NCBI RefSeq assembly: GCF_019915265.1
Contig: NZ_CP082780.1
Location: 434,001-498,000 of the forward strand
Source of the DNA: Bacillus aquiflavi
GTDB lineage: Bacteria; Bacillota; Bacilli; Bacillales; Cytobacillaceae
DNA: 64,000 nt
Reading direction: 5' to 3'
The notes below the pieces were generated by a model, which did no database searches, had not been told where the DNA came from, and saw only the letters and a program-made list of their open reading frames with translations. The translations under genes were made by a program, and so were the position numbers. Positions 17,450 through 27,407 of this stretch are shown here, piece after piece. Every line of letters begins with the position of its first letter. Position 1 is the stretch's first letter.

Positions 17450-19345
17450 TTGTTATACACCGAGAGGTTATTAGATCGTTTAGAAGTTGGCGATGGATCG
17501 CTTTTTTTAAATAATGAACGCGTCATTTTAATTTCAATGGATGCGTTTGGGATGTTGCGTCATGATTTAATTCAAAATATAGGATTTGAACGCATGAAGG
17601 GTTTTTTAATACGATATGGACGAGAACTCGGCGTTAACGATGCAAAGAAAATTTTAAGTGAACATATGTCATCATTAACAGACATGATTAAAGCAGGGCC
17701 TGCTCTTCATATGATGAAAGGACACGCTGATGTCAAGACGACCTATTTAGAAATTGATACTGAGGAATTGGGACCTGTTACTTCTGTATGCATGGAAGGA
17801 ATTTGGCGCAATTCTTATGAAGCGATTGGATATATGAACTGTTTTAAAAAAGCAGCTGAGCCTGTTTGTCATACACTTGTTGGTTACGTGAGTGGTTATT
17901 TATCAACAATTTGCAACCAACAGGTGATTGCAAAGGAAGTAGCTTGCATCGGAAAAGGAGATCCAGAATGCCGGTGGATAGCGAAGTCTAACGATCTTTG
18001 GGGGAAAGAGATTGAACATGAACTAATATATTACAAACAGACACCGATTGTAAAAGAACTTGAAATAACGTATGAAAAACTGTTAGAAGAGAGAAATAAT
18101 TTACAATTAGCTGCAACGATTCATAAAAGACTCACACAAGAACTTGTAAATGGTAAAGATTTAGACTCGCTTGCTCAAATTATTTTTCAATTGATGAAGC
18201 TGCCAATTATTTTTGAAGATACTCAATTTCGTCAACTTGCTTCGGCAGGCGTTCAAGAAAAACATTTAAAAGACATTCAAGAAGATGTTCAACAGCATTT
18301 TCAACATAAGCAGTTTGTAAATAAGCGGATGAAACATGATCATTCATTTCGTGATGCAGCTATAATAAAGCTAGCTTCTCATGAGCGAATAATGGTACCG
18401 ATTTTTTTACAAGAACACATTTATGGATATTGCTCTTTTTTGTATCTTAATAAAGAAGCAAGTCGGACACCAATCGAGCAAATGATTTTAGAACGGATAT
18501 CGTATGTAGCCTCCTCTTATTTCCTCTATGCGAAAACGAGCTTTGAAACAGCTGAACGAATGAAGGGACATTTTCTTGAGGAAATGTTAAATGGACGCTA
18601 CGCTACAAAAAAAGAAATTTTGCAGCGTGGACAGCTCATTCATTTTGATTTAGACGAACCGTATTATATGATCGTTTTAAAATATGAACTTCATAGTGAC
18701 AATATGAAAGAGGAGTTAACCTTTCATCAACAATTAATAGAAGCAATTACGACATATTCACAATCTGAAAATCTCAATATTTTAGTTGGACAGCAACAAG
18801 GGAATATCGTCATGCTTGTTCAAGCAAAACAATTAGATGAACAGCAAATTGAAAAAACTTGCTGGGAGGCTCATTCATATTTGTCGCAACAGTTTTCCAC
18901 GGCTGCTTTTTATTTCGGGATCAGTTTACGGGCAACAAATATTCTTAAGGTAGGAGAACATTACGATGAGGCTGTGCGAGCTGTTAGAATGTCAACAGCT
19001 ACTTCACAAGTGATCACGTTCCAGAGCTTAGGCGTTGTCGGTGTATTAATAAATGAAAAAAATGTAAGCGCTATCAAAAGGATGGCTGCAATGTATTTAG
19101 GTCCATTGTACAAATGTGGCGATGCAAAACAGCAAGAACTGTTGCGAACGTTATACTTTTTTTTATTTTATGGAGGTAACCTTGAACAAACAGCATCAAG
19201 TTTAGCAATCTCGATTAGCGGACTTCGATATAGAGTACAAAAAATAGAAGAACTACTCGGTCATAATATGCGTAACCCGACAGAAAACTATCAGCTATTT
19301 CTTTCGTTGCAAGCGTTAATATTAATTGGGGAATTGGAGATGTAA
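17450..19345 (+). CDS. Aromatic-responsive regulator: XylR_N + V4R + PucR-type HTH
   Basis: Likely transcriptional activator of the phenol genes. Of its 631 residues, about 1-110 resemble the XylR N-terminal ligand domain (GSLFLNNERVILISMDAFG, YGRELG), and about 115-180 are the V4R motif (CHTLVGYVSGYLSTI, KEVACIGKGDPECRW). From about 215 come a coiled segment and a PucR/CdaR-like middle (TIHKRLTQELVNGKDLDSLA). The C-terminus is a PucR-type helix-turn-helix (QTASSLAISISGLRYRVQKI). There is no AAA+ sigma-54 activation domain. TTG start behind GGGGGAG. Effector and target promoter are inferred from position only. Confidence 0.83.
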   Translation: MLYTERLLDRLEVGDGSLFLNNERVILISMDAFGMLRHDLIQNIGFERMKGFLIRYGRELGVNDAKKILSEHMSSLTDMIKAGPALHMMKGHADVKTTYLEIDTEELGPVTSVCMEGIWRNSYEAIGYMNCFKKAAEPVCHTLVGYVSGYLSTICNQQVIAKEVACIGKGDPECRWIAKSNDLWGKEIEHELIYYKQTPIVKELEITYEKLLEERNNLQLAATIHKRLTQELVNGKDLDSLAQIIFQLMKLPIIFEDTQFRQLASAGVQEKHLKDIQEDVQQHFQHKQFVNKRMKHDHSFRDAAIIKLASHERIMVPIFLQEHIYGYCSFLYLNKEASRTPIEQMILERISYVASSYFLYAKTSFETAERMKGHFLEEMLNGRYATKKEILQRGQLIHFDLDEPYYMIVLKYELHSDNMKEELTFHQQLIEAITTYSQSENLNILVGQQQGNIVMLVQAKQLDEQQIEKTCWEAHSYLSQQFSTAAFYFGISLRATNILKVGEHYDEAVRAVRMSTATSQVITFQSLGVVGVLINEKNVSAIKRMAAMYLGPLYKCGDAKQQELLRTLYFFLFYGGNLEQTASSLAISISGLRYRVQKIEELLGHNMRNPTENYQLFLSLQALILIGELEM

Positions 19346-19408
19346 CAACTGACGTCATAACAGTTTTACAGATAAAGTTAATATTTTAATCACTTTACGA
19401 AAGATAAG

Positions 19409-19473
19409 TAAAACACTTATCAGTTGAGGAAATGAATAAAATAGTCGTTCAGGAGTTTGTTTGTCATAGTTTG
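19409..19473 (+). repeat. Dispersed element, degenerate copy D
   Basis: AAAACACTTATCAGTTGAGG at one edge and GTTTGTTTGTCATAGTTT at the other match the forward consensus; the centre is worn. Confidence 0.5.
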
Positions 19474-19534
19474 ATAGCTAAAGCCCTACACTACCTATGT
19501 TTTGAGGGTTTAAGCAGCTAAGCATGTACGGAAA

Positions 19535-19576
19535 GAAGTTGCCGCGTTTATCTTCATTGAAAAACGCGGCAACTTC
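19535..19576. terminator. Bidirectional terminator between regulator and lipoprotein genes
   Basis: A perfect 15-bp stem (GAAGTTGCCGCGTTT and complement) with a 12-base loop lies 4 bases past the stop of the minus-strand gene. Confidence 0.75.
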
Positions 19577-19579
19577 ATG

Positions 19580-21277
19580 TTAATATTCTTCTTTATTACG
19601 AACGTGTGTTTCGTTAAATTTACTTTTATCAGGATCAAAATATTCCTCTGTATATTTTGCGACAAAGGTATCGTTATCTACATAACCTGCTCCCCAAGTT
19701 GGATCCATTGTAAGCCAATTTCCATCAACAAGCACTTCTACCCATGCATGATCTTCTTTTAATGGACCATCACCGGCTTCACCTGTCACATATCTAGCTT
19801 CCATGTTACTAGCGCGCAACAGTGCAACAGCAAGATAGGCATAATCTTGACACACGCCAGTTTTTGTTTCAAGTGTTTTTAATGCACTGTCATCCCATGA
19901 GAACTCTTTATTTTTAAATTTTGAAACGTCATACGACACATTTTTTGCTGTATACTCATAGATTGCCAGTGCTTTTTCTCTATCAGTCTGTTTATCTTTC
20001 GTAATTTCGTTCGCAAGTGAGATAATGCTTGGAGCATCGGATTGAATTCCTCGTGATGGCAATAAATCACGATTGTCTTCTGTAACTGTATTTTCTATGG
20101 AAAAAACAGCAATAGAAGAGAAGTGAAAATAAGAATCATCTTTAATTGTCAGTTCTGGGACATTAATTGTTACTTCATACGTTCCGGGACCAAATCGTAA
20201 AAAGAAAGAATCATCGAATGTATAATCTTTGATAGGAATAATATCGAGCGCCTCATCATCGCCTTTTTTTGATTTTATGTAAAGATGTGTCGTTTCTTTT
20301 GCATAAGGTGCATCTGGATCAATCTGTCCTTTAATTTGATAAGTTGTCTCGGTCTTTTCTCCACTAAAAATAGGAGATTCTAAAGTAATTCCCCGTTCTT
20401 TATAATTAACATGGTATTCTATCGGTTCAAATTTTTCACTAGACTCGTTATCTACTAATAAAGTAGTTCCATATTGATAGTTATTCTTTTTTTCTTTATC
20501 GGGTAGCAACACACTTACTTCGTGAACACCTTTTCCAAAGAAGAGGGGGATCTCATGGGAAAAGGCCCCATCTTTAACAGGAATGACATGTTGCCACTGA
20601 TCAGTCTCTTTTTTCACTTCAATCATAATTTCATCAATATTTGTATTTTTTATTTTTCCGTTAAGCAAAAATAGCTTATCTCCAGTATTAAATCCGTCTT
20701 TTATGTTATCAAGAATTAAGCCTGCTTCTTGAGCAATAGGCGAATATGTGAGATCGCGCTTTTCCTTAGGATTTACATTTATGACTTCAAAGCTTGTTAG
20801 TTCATAAAAATATTTTTCTTTGTCTGTTGCTGGAAGCATGACTTGAATAGAATACTGTCCATCTCCATGATAAAAATGGATTTTTTCTTTAAAATCCCCG
20901 TCATTAATAGGGATGTAGTAATGATGGATTTCATTTTGATTGATTTCATCAAGTGCATTAACCTTAATCCAAGCATAGTTACCTTTTAATTCATGATATT
21001 TATCGACATGTCCAGAAATCTCAAGTTCGTGATTAACAGCAAACAATTTGTACTCCGGATTTGTAATAGTTGCTTTTATTTCTTCACGATAGCTTGTGAA
21101 TTCAAGGGGTTCAAGCTCAAGTTCATCATTTTTCTCTTTGACTAATTTTTCATACTTATCTTGTTCTTTCTTCTCTTGTTTCTCAGTTGCTGCTGCATTT
21201 TCATTTTTGCTGCATGCTGTCGTAAATATGATCGTAAACGAAAGCAAAGCAACGATGATTATTTTTATTAATTTCAT
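19580..21277 (-). CDS. Transglutaminase-like lipoprotein
   Basis: A surface lipoprotein of 565 residues. MKLIKIIIVALLSFTIIF then TTACSKNE is a type II signal with a lipobox Cys. The long middle (about 60-400) has repeated beta-rich segments of the form GDGQYSIQVMLP, GKGVHEVSVLLP and GPGTYEVTINVP, suggesting three to four Ig-like modules. The C-terminal transglutaminase-like domain (about 420-560) has the expected triad: TGVCQDYAYLAVALLR (Cys), DHAWVEV (His), MDPTW (Asp). Substrate unknown; relatives may be proteases or cross-linkers of the cell envelope. ATG 21277 follows GGAGGT, and the four-codon upstream extension overlaps that site. Confidence 0.85.
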   Translation of the reverse strand: MKLIKIIIVALLSFTIIFTTACSKNENAAATEKQEKKEQDKYEKLVKEKNDELELEPLEFTSYREEIKATITNPEYKLFAVNHELEISGHVDKYHELKGNYAWIKVNALDEINQNEIHHYYIPINDGDFKEKIHFYHGDGQYSIQVMLPATDKEKYFYELTSFEVINVNPKEKRDLTYSPIAQEAGLILDNIKDGFNTGDKLFLLNGKIKNTNIDEIMIEVKKETDQWQHVIPVKDGAFSHEIPLFFGKGVHEVSVLLPDKEKKNNYQYGTTLLVDNESSEKFEPIEYHVNYKERGITLESPIFSGEKTETTYQIKGQIDPDAPYAKETTHLYIKSKKGDDEALDIIPIKDYTFDDSFFLRFGPGTYEVTINVPELTIKDDSYFHFSSIAVFSIENTVTEDNRDLLPSRGIQSDAPSIISLANEITKDKQTDREKALAIYEYTAKNVSYDVSKFKNKEFSWDDSALKTLETKTGVCQDYAYLAVALLRASNMEARYVTGEAGDGPLKEDHAWVEVLVDGNWLTMDPTWGAGYVDNDTFVAKYTEEYFDPDKSKFNETHVRNKEEY

Positions 21278-21543
21278 TTTTACCTCCATTGCTTTTTCAA
21301 TATATATATTTTTTTACTTTTGGTCTCCGATTGAATCTAGATTCAATTGGAGATAAAAGTTAATAAGAGATCTGATTGAAGTTTCATTTCATTGTGTTAC
21401 CTTGACTATATTACCATAAATGTAAATCATTTTTTAAAACATTGTATAATTTTCCACGTGAAAAAATAAACCAATTCATTTTAAGCCTAAAATATCGTGA
21501 GACAGGGTCAACTGTTTAGAAAGAAGCATACATAATTAGGGTA
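21278..21543. other. Divergent intergenic region
   Basis: About 265 AT-rich bases between divergent genes. No clear promoter or hairpin could be assigned, although TATATATA and TATAAT-like strings occur. Confidence 0.3.
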
Positions 21544-24405
21544 ATGACAGTCGAGCATGAGGTGGATATTGTAAAAATACCATGGATTAATTATGAAATA
21601 ATGGAAACAATCACTTCAGAAGAAGTCCAAAATTACTGTTTTCCAGCTGATGATTTGAAAGGTCAACCTATTAAGGAGAGAAAGTGTACTCCGTGTAAAC
21701 GGAGAAGTTTTAAAATAAAACGGGAAAATTTTAAATCGTTCAAGCAAATTTGTCACAACTTACAAGCTGATGATAAGATTCGAAACAATACTAAAAAGAA
21801 AGAGTATGGAGAAGCTGAAAGACTATTAGAAAAAAATATCAAGCATGAAGGTAGACTTGAAGAAGTAATCGAACGAGATCAAGTGGTACTGAATCAAGAA
21901 GAACCAGCTTTAAAAAACAATCAAATCATTGATGAGGTTGAGTTAATAAAAAAGAAGGAGGTAAATTCCAGAGATGGGCTTGGGGAAGAAAAAGAATTAG
22001 AACAAGAAGACCAAGCGGTTAAATCAGAACCTGCTTCAAAAACGAGTCAAATGATTGATGAAATGGAACGAACAGAAGAAAAAGATATTCATGATGAAAC
22101 AGGTGATGGGGAAGTAAATGAAATAGATCAAGAGGACCGAGCGGTTAAAGCAGAACCTGCTTCAAAAACGAGTCAAATGATTGATGAAATGGAACGAACA
22201 GAAGAAAAAGACATTCATGATGAAACAGGTGATGGGGAAGTAAATGAAATAGATCAAGAGGACCGAGCGGTTAAAGCAGAACCTGCTTCAAAAACGAGTC
22301 AAATGATTGATGAAACGGAACGAACAGAAGAAAAAGACATTCATGATGAAACAGGTGATGGGGAAGTAAATGAAATAGATCAAGAGGACCGAGCGGTTAA
22401 AGCAAAACATGCTTCAAAAACAAATCAAATGATTGATGAAATGGAGCTGACAGAAGAAAAAGACATTCGTAATGAAACAGGTGATGGGGAAGTAAATGAA
22501 ATAAATCAAGAAGACCGAGCGGTTAAAGCAGAACCTGCTTCAAAAACGAGTCAAATGATTGATGAAACGGAACGAACAGAAGAAAAAGACATTCATGATG
22601 AAACAGGTGATGGGGAAGTAAATGAAATAGATCAAGAGGACCGAGCGGTTTAAAAAGCAGAATCTGCTTCAAAAACGAGTCAAATGAATGATGAAATGGA
22701 ACGAACAGAAGAAAAAGACATTCGTAATGAAACAGGTGATGGGGAAGTAAATGAAATAAATCAAGAAGACCGAGCGGTTAAAGCAGAACCTGCTTCAAAA
22801 ACGAGTCAAATGATTGATGAAACGGAACGAACAGAAGAAAAAGACATTCATGATGAAACAGGTGATGGGGAAGTAAATGAAATAGATCAAGAGGACCGAG
22901 CGGTTAAAGCAGAATCTGCTTCAAAAACGAGTCAAATGAATGATGAAATGGAACGAACAGAAGAAAAAGACATTCATGATGAAACAGGTGATGGGGAAGT
23001 AAATGAAATAGATCAAGAGGACCGAGCGGTTAAAGCAGAACCTGCTTCAAAAACGAGTCAAATGAATGATGAAATGGAACGAACAGAAGAAAAAGACATT
23101 CATGATGAAACAGGTGATGGGGAAGTAAATGAAATAGATCAAGAGGACCGAGCGGTTAAAGCAAAACATGCTTCAAAAACAAATCAAATGATTGATGAAA
23201 CAGGTGATGGGGAAGTAAATGAAATAAATCAAGAAGACCGAGCGGTTAAAGCAGAACCTGCTTCAAAAACGAGTCAAATGAATGATGAAATGGAACGAAC
23301 AGAAGAAAAAGACATTCATGATGAAACAGGTGATGGGGAAGTAAATGAAATAGATCAAGAGGACCGAGCGGTTAAAGCAGAACCTGCTTCAAAAACGAGT
23401 CAAATGATTGACGAAATGGAACGAACAGAAGAAAAAGATATTCATGATGAAACAGGTGATGGGGAAGTAAATGAAATAGATCAAGAGGACCGAGCGGTTA
23501 AAGCAGAACCTGCTTCAAAAACGAGTCAAATGATTGATGAAATGGAACGAATAGAAGAAAAAGTTATCAATCACGATCATGGATGGGGGAAAGAAAATGG
23601 CCAAAATCAAGAGGAACTTCATCAAGAAGAACAAACTGTCAAAAAGGAAACCGACTCAAAAAAGAAACAAAACAATGACGGTATGGAACCTAAAGTTGCT
23701 CAAAGTGAGTTAAATGACAACGCCGAACCAACACGTTCGAAAAGAGTAACAATCCCATTTTCTGTCGTTTGTAAAATTGATCAATTTGTTCAATCCCCAC
23801 TGTTTGGTTCCACAACTAAACATACTTTTAAGTTTATTGACCGCAACGAGAAAATAACTCCATCATTCAATACACAATTTTTTAAAACATTTACACGGTA
23901 TACGAACGAGCCTTATTGCGAGTTGGTAAGTTCTACAGTTCAAGAAATTGTGTTTATTGAAGAAGCTCCGCTTCCAAATGAAAAGAAAAGCAACCAGCTC
24001 TGTAAAATTTATTGCCTTCCTCTTTTTGAATCTTCCATTCACGAAGAGGTTAGTAATGATTTAACTAATTTTACACTCAAAATTCCAGTTGTAAATGGAG
24101 AATACAAACTAGAAGTTTGTTTAGAAGAAGACATTCAATTAGAAGAAAAAGTATTTCTTATTAAAGAAGTTTCAAGCGAGGCAGGATTTAAAACGTGCAA
24201 ATTCATCCCAACTCGATTTTCATTACTTGAAAACGGAAGACAGAAAGTACTTGAAGGGGAGTTATTTTTAGAAGGATTTGTGCAACAAAATATTGAGTAT
24301 TCAATCGTTCCTCATAAAGATAAAGAAAACAAGAATCAACTGCGGCAGAAAATTGTCGTAGAATTCATTATTGAATTGTTACAGGTTCAAAAAGTCCAAA
24401 TTTAA
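21544..24405 (+). pseudogene. Repeat-bearing coat-like protein, interrupted by an in-frame TAA
   Basis: One frame of 954 codons carries a TAA at 22651-22653 between units 5 and 6. Residues 1 to about 120 are basic and Cys-containing. Then come about 14 units of 42 residues (SKTSQMIDEMERTEEKDI, then HDETGDGEVNEIDQEDRAVK), very acidic, nearly identical in DNA; one unit lacks 15 residues and the last is divergent. The C-terminal 240 residues contain KIPVVNGEYKLEVCLEEDI, LEGFVQQNIEYSIV and ELLQVQKVQI, matching the next gene and recalling SPOCS-type spore coat domains. The stop is a clean 3-base insertion (GTT-TAA-AAA), so the product is either truncated or a readthrough/annotation case. Location and role at the spore surface are inferred. 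Confidence 0.7.
21898..23640 (+). repeat. 126-bp tandem repeat array (about 14 units)
   Basis: Each unit encodes 42 residues. Central units differ by only a few bases (His/Arg, Asp/Asn, Met/Thr, Ile/Asn variants). A unit near 23190 has an internal 45-base deletion, and variant unit types recur in alternating order, as expected from unequal recombination. Confidence 0.9.
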
Positions 24406-24664
24406 TTTTATTGTTATTAAACTTATCGTCATTTCATACACCTTTCATTTCATCTATGATGAAAGGGACGATCTGACGAGGAAGGAAGCGACATCTCCCT
24501 TCGTTTCATATAAATGAGTAATAAAAACAGAGTTTATATAAATACCCAACTTTTAAATTAATTAAATTGACTATTGTACTAACCTATACCTTTTTATCGT
24601 GCGGGAATATGTTATTAACGTAAGGTTGTAAAACCTAAAAAAAGAAAGGATGGATGATTGATTA

Positions 24665-25420
24665 ATGAGTGAACAAAATAATCAAATTCAATCTGCTTCA
24701 AATAGTGATCCATGTCCTATTGTTGTTCCATGTCAAGTAACAGGACGCACGCAACCGCAATTTCCAGATCAACCTGTAACACCAGTAACTCCAGCAACAA
24801 ATCCTATCGTTAAAATTCCTGTAGTGTTAGCTGAAACATCTGTACAAATCGTTGTTGAAGCAGATATTCCGCTGACACCAGCAGCAAGTGAAATTAAGAG
24901 AGTATTAAAAGATGCTTTTCTTACTCAATGCAAGTTAGTACCTGTTGAATTTGAGGCTGAGCCTGTTACAGGTACGACAGATCTATTCCGAGCTACACGT
25001 GGTAAATTACTCCTTGAAGGTTTTATTCGTAAAAATATTGAATATGCAACAGCTGATTGTAACGGTACTCTTCGTGATCGAATTGCTAACATTCAATTTT
25101 CTGGTTTTGCAGATCTTGCGGGTGACGTACTAACCGGCGGAGACTTCCAAGCATTCCCAGTTTTTGCTTTATCATCAGAAAATAGAGCTCGTTTTATCAA
25201 CCCAACAAACGGGAGCTTACCGCGTCTAGATAAATACTTGTTTGGCAACACTGTCAATTATAATGAGCAGCCTTATTGTGAATTAGTAACTGCAAACTTT
25301 ATCGAATTAGACTTCTCGCCTTGTCCGACAGATCTTAATCAAACATTTAATACACTGCGTGAAAAAATTGTTCTAGATCTCACATTAAAAGTATTACAAG
25401 TACAACAAGTTCAAATTTAA
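24665..25420 (+). CDS. SPOCS/DUF3794-like protein, putative spore coat or exosporium component
   Basis: A 251-residue protein with a Pro/Thr-rich N-terminus followed by IVKIPVVLAETSVQIVVEAD, LTQCKLVPV, KLLLEGFIRKNIEYAT and NEQPYCELVTANFIELDF, ending KVLQVQQVQI. The LEGF-x-x-KNIEY motif is the hallmark I associate with SPOCS/DUF3794 modules of spore coat proteins. It is paralogous to the C-terminus of the preceding repeat protein, so the pair probably works together. The nearest ribosome site (AAAGGATGG) is rather far from the ATG. No signal peptide. Confidence 0.65.
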   Translation: MSEQNNQIQSASNSDPCPIVVPCQVTGRTQPQFPDQPVTPVTPATNPIVKIPVVLAETSVQIVVEADIPLTPAASEIKRVLKDAFLTQCKLVPVEFEAEPVTGTTDLFRATRGKLLLEGFIRKNIEYATADCNGTLRDRIANIQFSGFADLAGDVLTGGDFQAFPVFALSSENRARFINPTNGSLPRLDKYLFGNTVNYNEQPYCELVTANFIELDFSPCPTDLNQTFNTLREKIVLDLTLKVLQVQQVQI

Positions 25421-25432
25421 GCCTTTATTTAA

Positions 25433-25459
25433 GAACCCTTGTCATGAAGACAAGGGTTC
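25433..25459 (+). terminator. Hairpin after the coat-like gene
   Basis: GAACCCTTGTC and GACAAGGGTTC form an 11-bp perfect stem around a 5-base loop. The T-run is poor. Confidence 0.55.
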
Positions 25460-25647
25460 AACTATTGATAAATGAATTTGTTGTTTTTTTCTACACAACT
25501 CGGGTTCTTTCATGTTTTTGTTTGATTTTTTCATAAAAAAACAACTTTTTTAAAAAAATTTACTTAATACCCCCACATATTTAAATTAACTTTCGAAATG
25601 TATTAGTGAAAAGCAAAAAAAAAAAAAATAATTTTGGGGTGGAGAAA

Positions 25648-27219
25648 TTGTCAAACAAAAACTTAGGAAAAATTGCAAAAAGTACATTAGCATTAGTCAT
25701 GGCGGGAACATTTGCGTTCTCAACACCATTAGCGTATGCCGCTGAAAAAACTGAGGAAGAAAAATCCGAAGTAGTTGATTTACAAGAAAAAGAAAATGTT
25801 GAAACTCCTAATATAGACGAAATTTCAAAAACATTAGAGGAAATGGAAAAGGATGGAGAAGAGGTCGAAACACCATCACTTGTTCCTGGGGACTTTTTCT
25901 ATTTTGCTAAAGTAGCGATCGAAAAAATTAAATTAGCTTTTACATTTGATCATGTGAAAGAAGCTGAATTACTATCTACATATACTGCTGAACGCCTTGC
26001 AGAAGCTGAAGTTCTATTCGAACAGGGTGAAGAAGAACGTGCCCTTGAAACAATTGAAAAAGCATTAGAATACATTGAAACAGTTGGCGGAATGATTGAA
26101 GATGAAAAAGATTCCGATAAAGACGATTCAGAAGAAGAAGACACAACAAAAGAAGATGATGACGCAACAGAGGAAGATGACGCAACAGAGGAAGATGACG
26201 TAACAGAGGAAGATGACGCAACAGAGGAAGATGACGCAACAGAGGAAGATGACGCAACAGAGGAAGATGACGCAACAGAGGAAGATGACGCAACAGAGGA
26301 AGATGACGCAACAGAGGAAGATGACGCAACAGAGGAAGATGATGCAACAGAAGAAGATGACGCAACAGAGGAAGATGACGCAACAGAGGAAGATGATGCA
26401 ATAGAAGAAGATGACGTAACAGAGGAAGATGACGTAACAGAGGAAGATGACGTAACAGAAGAAGATGATGCAACAGAAGAAGATGAACTTGATGAGATCC
26501 AACAACATCTTGCTCGCAATATCGTCGCCTTAAAAGCTGCAATGGAAAAAGTGAAAAACCCTGTAGCAAAAGCTGCATTAAAAAGAAATATTGAAAGAAC
26601 TTATCAACGACTTGCAAACAAACTAGAGAAATTTGATCATTTACTAGTGGACAAGGACGAAGAAGAAAATAAAAATGAAGATCAAGAGGTTGTCACTGAG
26701 ACTACTGAAGAAGTAACTGAAGAAACAACTGAGACTACTGAAGAAGTAACTGAAGAAACAACTGAGACTACTGAAGAAGTAACTGAAGAAACAACTGAAG
26801 AAACAACTGAAGAAACAACTGAAAACACAGACGGTGGACAAACAGAAGTTGTTGAGCAAGAAAAAGAAACTGCGCCAGCACCAGCTCCGGTACCAGTGCC
26901 AGCACCAGCTCCAGCACCAGCGCCAGTTCAACCAAATGTAAAACAAGAAGTTAAGCAACAAAGAGAACAAATCAAACAAGAGAGAAAACAAGCTCACGAA
27001 CAAATGAAGCAAGAAGCTAAACAACAAAGAGAAGAACGTAAAGAGCAACGTCAAGAATTGAAGAATGAAACAAAAAATCAACGTGAAGCATTAAAGCAAC
27101 AACAGCCAAATGGCAATGGAAACGGCAACGGAAACGGACATGGAAATGGCAATGGCAATGGCAATGGTCATGGTAACGGCAATGGCAATGGCAATGGAAA
27201 CGGCAACGGCAACAATTAA
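25648..27219 (+). CDS. Exported acidic repeat protein with DUF5667-like domain
   Basis: Residues 1-31 form a signal peptide ending in PLAYA before AEKTEE. The section EVETPSLVPGDFFYFAKVAIE to ALETIEKALEYIE resembles DUF5667, a helical domain of spore-formers and actinobacteria with no proven function. Then come about 18 six-residue EEDDAT-type units, a second helical stretch, TTEEVTEET repeats, a Pro/Ala linker, a Lys/Gln/Glu coiled segment and a Gly/Asn/His tail. The start is uncertain: TTG 25648 gives a normal signal peptide with GGTGGAG close upstream, while GTG 25606 would read through an A14 run. Cell-wall or spore-surface location is inferred. Confidence 0.7.
   Translation: MSNKNLGKIAKSTLALVMAGTFAFSTPLAYAAEKTEEEKSEVVDLQEKENVETPNIDEISKTLEEMEKDGEEVETPSLVPGDFFYFAKVAIEKIKLAFTFDHVKEAELLSTYTAERLAEAEVLFEQGEEERALETIEKALEYIETVGGMIEDEKDSDKDDSEEEDTTKEDDDATEEDDATEEDDVTEEDDATEEDDATEEDDATEEDDATEEDDATEEDDATEEDDATEEDDATEEDDATEEDDATEEDDAIEEDDVTEEDDVTEEDDVTEEDDATEEDELDEIQQHLARNIVALKAAMEKVKNPVAKAALKRNIERTYQRLANKLEKFDHLLVDKDEEENKNEDQEVVTETTEEVTEETTETTEEVTEETTETTEEVTEETTEETTEETTENTDGGQTEVVEQEKETAPAPAPVPVPAPAPAPAPVQPNVKQEVKQQREQIKQERKQAHEQMKQEAKQQREERKEQRQELKNETKNQREALKQQQPNGNGNGNGNGHGNGNGNGNGHGNGNGNGNGNGNGNN
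26155..26490 (+). repeat. 18-bp tandem repeat inside the DUF5667-like gene
   Basis: About 18 copies of GAGGAAGATGACGCAACA with small variants, encoding EEDDAT/EEDDVT. It creates long but meaningless open frames on the opposite strand. Confidence 0.9.
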
Positions 27220-27243
27220 TCATTACATTCTATAACTACTATC

Positions 27244-27280
27244 GGGGATTATGCCGATTGTTAAAATCGACCTAATCCCC
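27244..27280 (+). terminator. Terminator after the DUF5667-like gene
   Basis: GGGGATTA and TAATCCCC with an inner CGAT/ATCG pairing, followed by TTTGGTTATT. Confidence 0.65.
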
Positions 27281-27407
27281 TTTGGTTATTAATGAAACAA
27301 TAAACCTATAAAAGATAGCCCAAAATACCTGTCTTATAACAGCCTGTCTAAAAACAGATAAAATTGGAGTATAATATTACAGTGACTTTAGAAAAGAGGT
27401 GAGGCTT

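Noticed and set aside
21898..23640. CRISPR array
   Set aside because: Units are contiguous 126-bp coding repeats with no spacers, and no cas genes occur in the window.
25950..26617. Long minus-strand frames (126-213 codons) opposite the EEDDAT repeat
   Set aside because: They are by-products of the 18-bp repeat, with one-letter-pattern proteins such as SSSSVAS or LLRHLP repeats and no ribosome sites.
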